Source: Pseudomonas anguilliseptica
GTDB taxonomy: Bacteria > Pseudomonadota > Gammaproteobacteria > Pseudomonadales > Pseudomonadaceae
Assembly: GCF_900105355.1 (NCBI RefSeq)
Contig: NZ_FNSC01000001.1
Location: 992,001 to 1,056,000 of the forward strand
Direction: 5' to 3'
DNA: 64,000 nt
The translations under genes were made by a program, and so were the position numbers. Positions 63,926 through 64,000 of this stretch are shown here, piece by piece (position 1 is the first letter of the stretch; every line of letters starts with the position of its first letter). The notes under the pieces are model-generated. The model made no database searches, was not told where the DNA came from, and was given only the letters and a program-made list of their open reading frames with translations.

Positions 63926-64000
63926 CAGCAGACGTTGGACAAGTTCTAAGATTATTAGGTGTTCTGGGGGTTTATCCCGGCGGCATCCGCACCGGGGCTA
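63926..64000. other. Right-edge sequence, unassigned
   Basis: 75 bases reading GATCGACGCGCAGCAGACGT and onward to the edge. No gene can be supported. Confidence 0.3.

Overview
The window is a chromosomal segment of a gammaproteobacterium, almost certainly a Pseudomonas or a very close relative. The basis is gene content and order: tRNA-Tyr/Gly/Thr-tuf-tRNA-Trp-secE-nusG, rplKAJL-rpoBC, birA-coaX, lptD-surA-pdxA-rsmA-apaGH-glpE, a Vfr-type cAMP receptor, and the amgK-murU cell-wall recycling pair. Family lengths fit too (RpoB 1357 aa, SurA 430 aa, LptD 923 aa). No species is claimed.

Layout. 1-14.2 kb (minus strand): the transcription/translation block rpoC (cut by the left edge), rpoB, rplL, rplJ, rplA, rplK, nusG, secE, tRNA-Trp, tuf, tRNA-Thr, tRNA-Gly, tRNA-Tyr, then a SPOR-domain gene, coaX and birA. 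14.3-25.6 kb: two complete rRNA operons (16S-tRNA-Ile-tRNA-Ala-23S-5S) in direct tandem on the minus strand, offset by exactly 5,542 bp and almost identical. The outer (first transcribed) operon has four stacked promoters with 16-bp spacers; the inner one has one clear promoter. 25.7-35.2 kb: tyrS, an M23 endopeptidase, anmK, erpA, a bactofilin, a coiled-coil membrane protein, argC, hemJ, a nitronate monooxygenase-like gene and a PLP fold-III enzyme that ends in an 11-bp tandem repeat.

35.3-40.3 kb is a damaged accessory patch. A zinc-ribbon/DUF805 membrane-protein gene is split by a 1,192-bp IS5-family element, which is itself split by a 2,064-bp IS66-family element. Both insertions keep perfect target duplications, so the ancestral gene can be rebuilt in frame. 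Next come a short-chain dehydrogenase and an AAA+ ATPase, each with an apparent frameshift. 41.9-50.8 kb: hinT, a formylglycine-enzyme-like protein, coq7, osmC-like, vfr, and trpE-trpG-trpD-trpC with a Trp-codon leader peptide ahead of trpE, then a frameshifted gph and rpe. 50.9-53.4 kb: a DUF3530 gene and a second, intact IS5-family copy inserted in an intergenic repeat. 53.4-63.6 kb: djlA-like, murU and amgK opposite lptD-surA, then pdxA-rsmA-apaG-apaH-glpE. The right edge carries an interspersed palindromic repeat.

Themes: translation and transcription machinery, outer-membrane biogenesis (SurA is the chaperone that helps fold LptD), and peptidoglycan recycling (AnmK, AmgK and MurU act in one salvage route). 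I see no CRISPR array, prophage, toxin-antitoxin or defence island. Nothing here supports a claim of a wholly new system. The most distinctive points are the nested insertion, the asymmetric tandem rrn promoters, and the small tandem repeats and frameshifts that alter protein ends.
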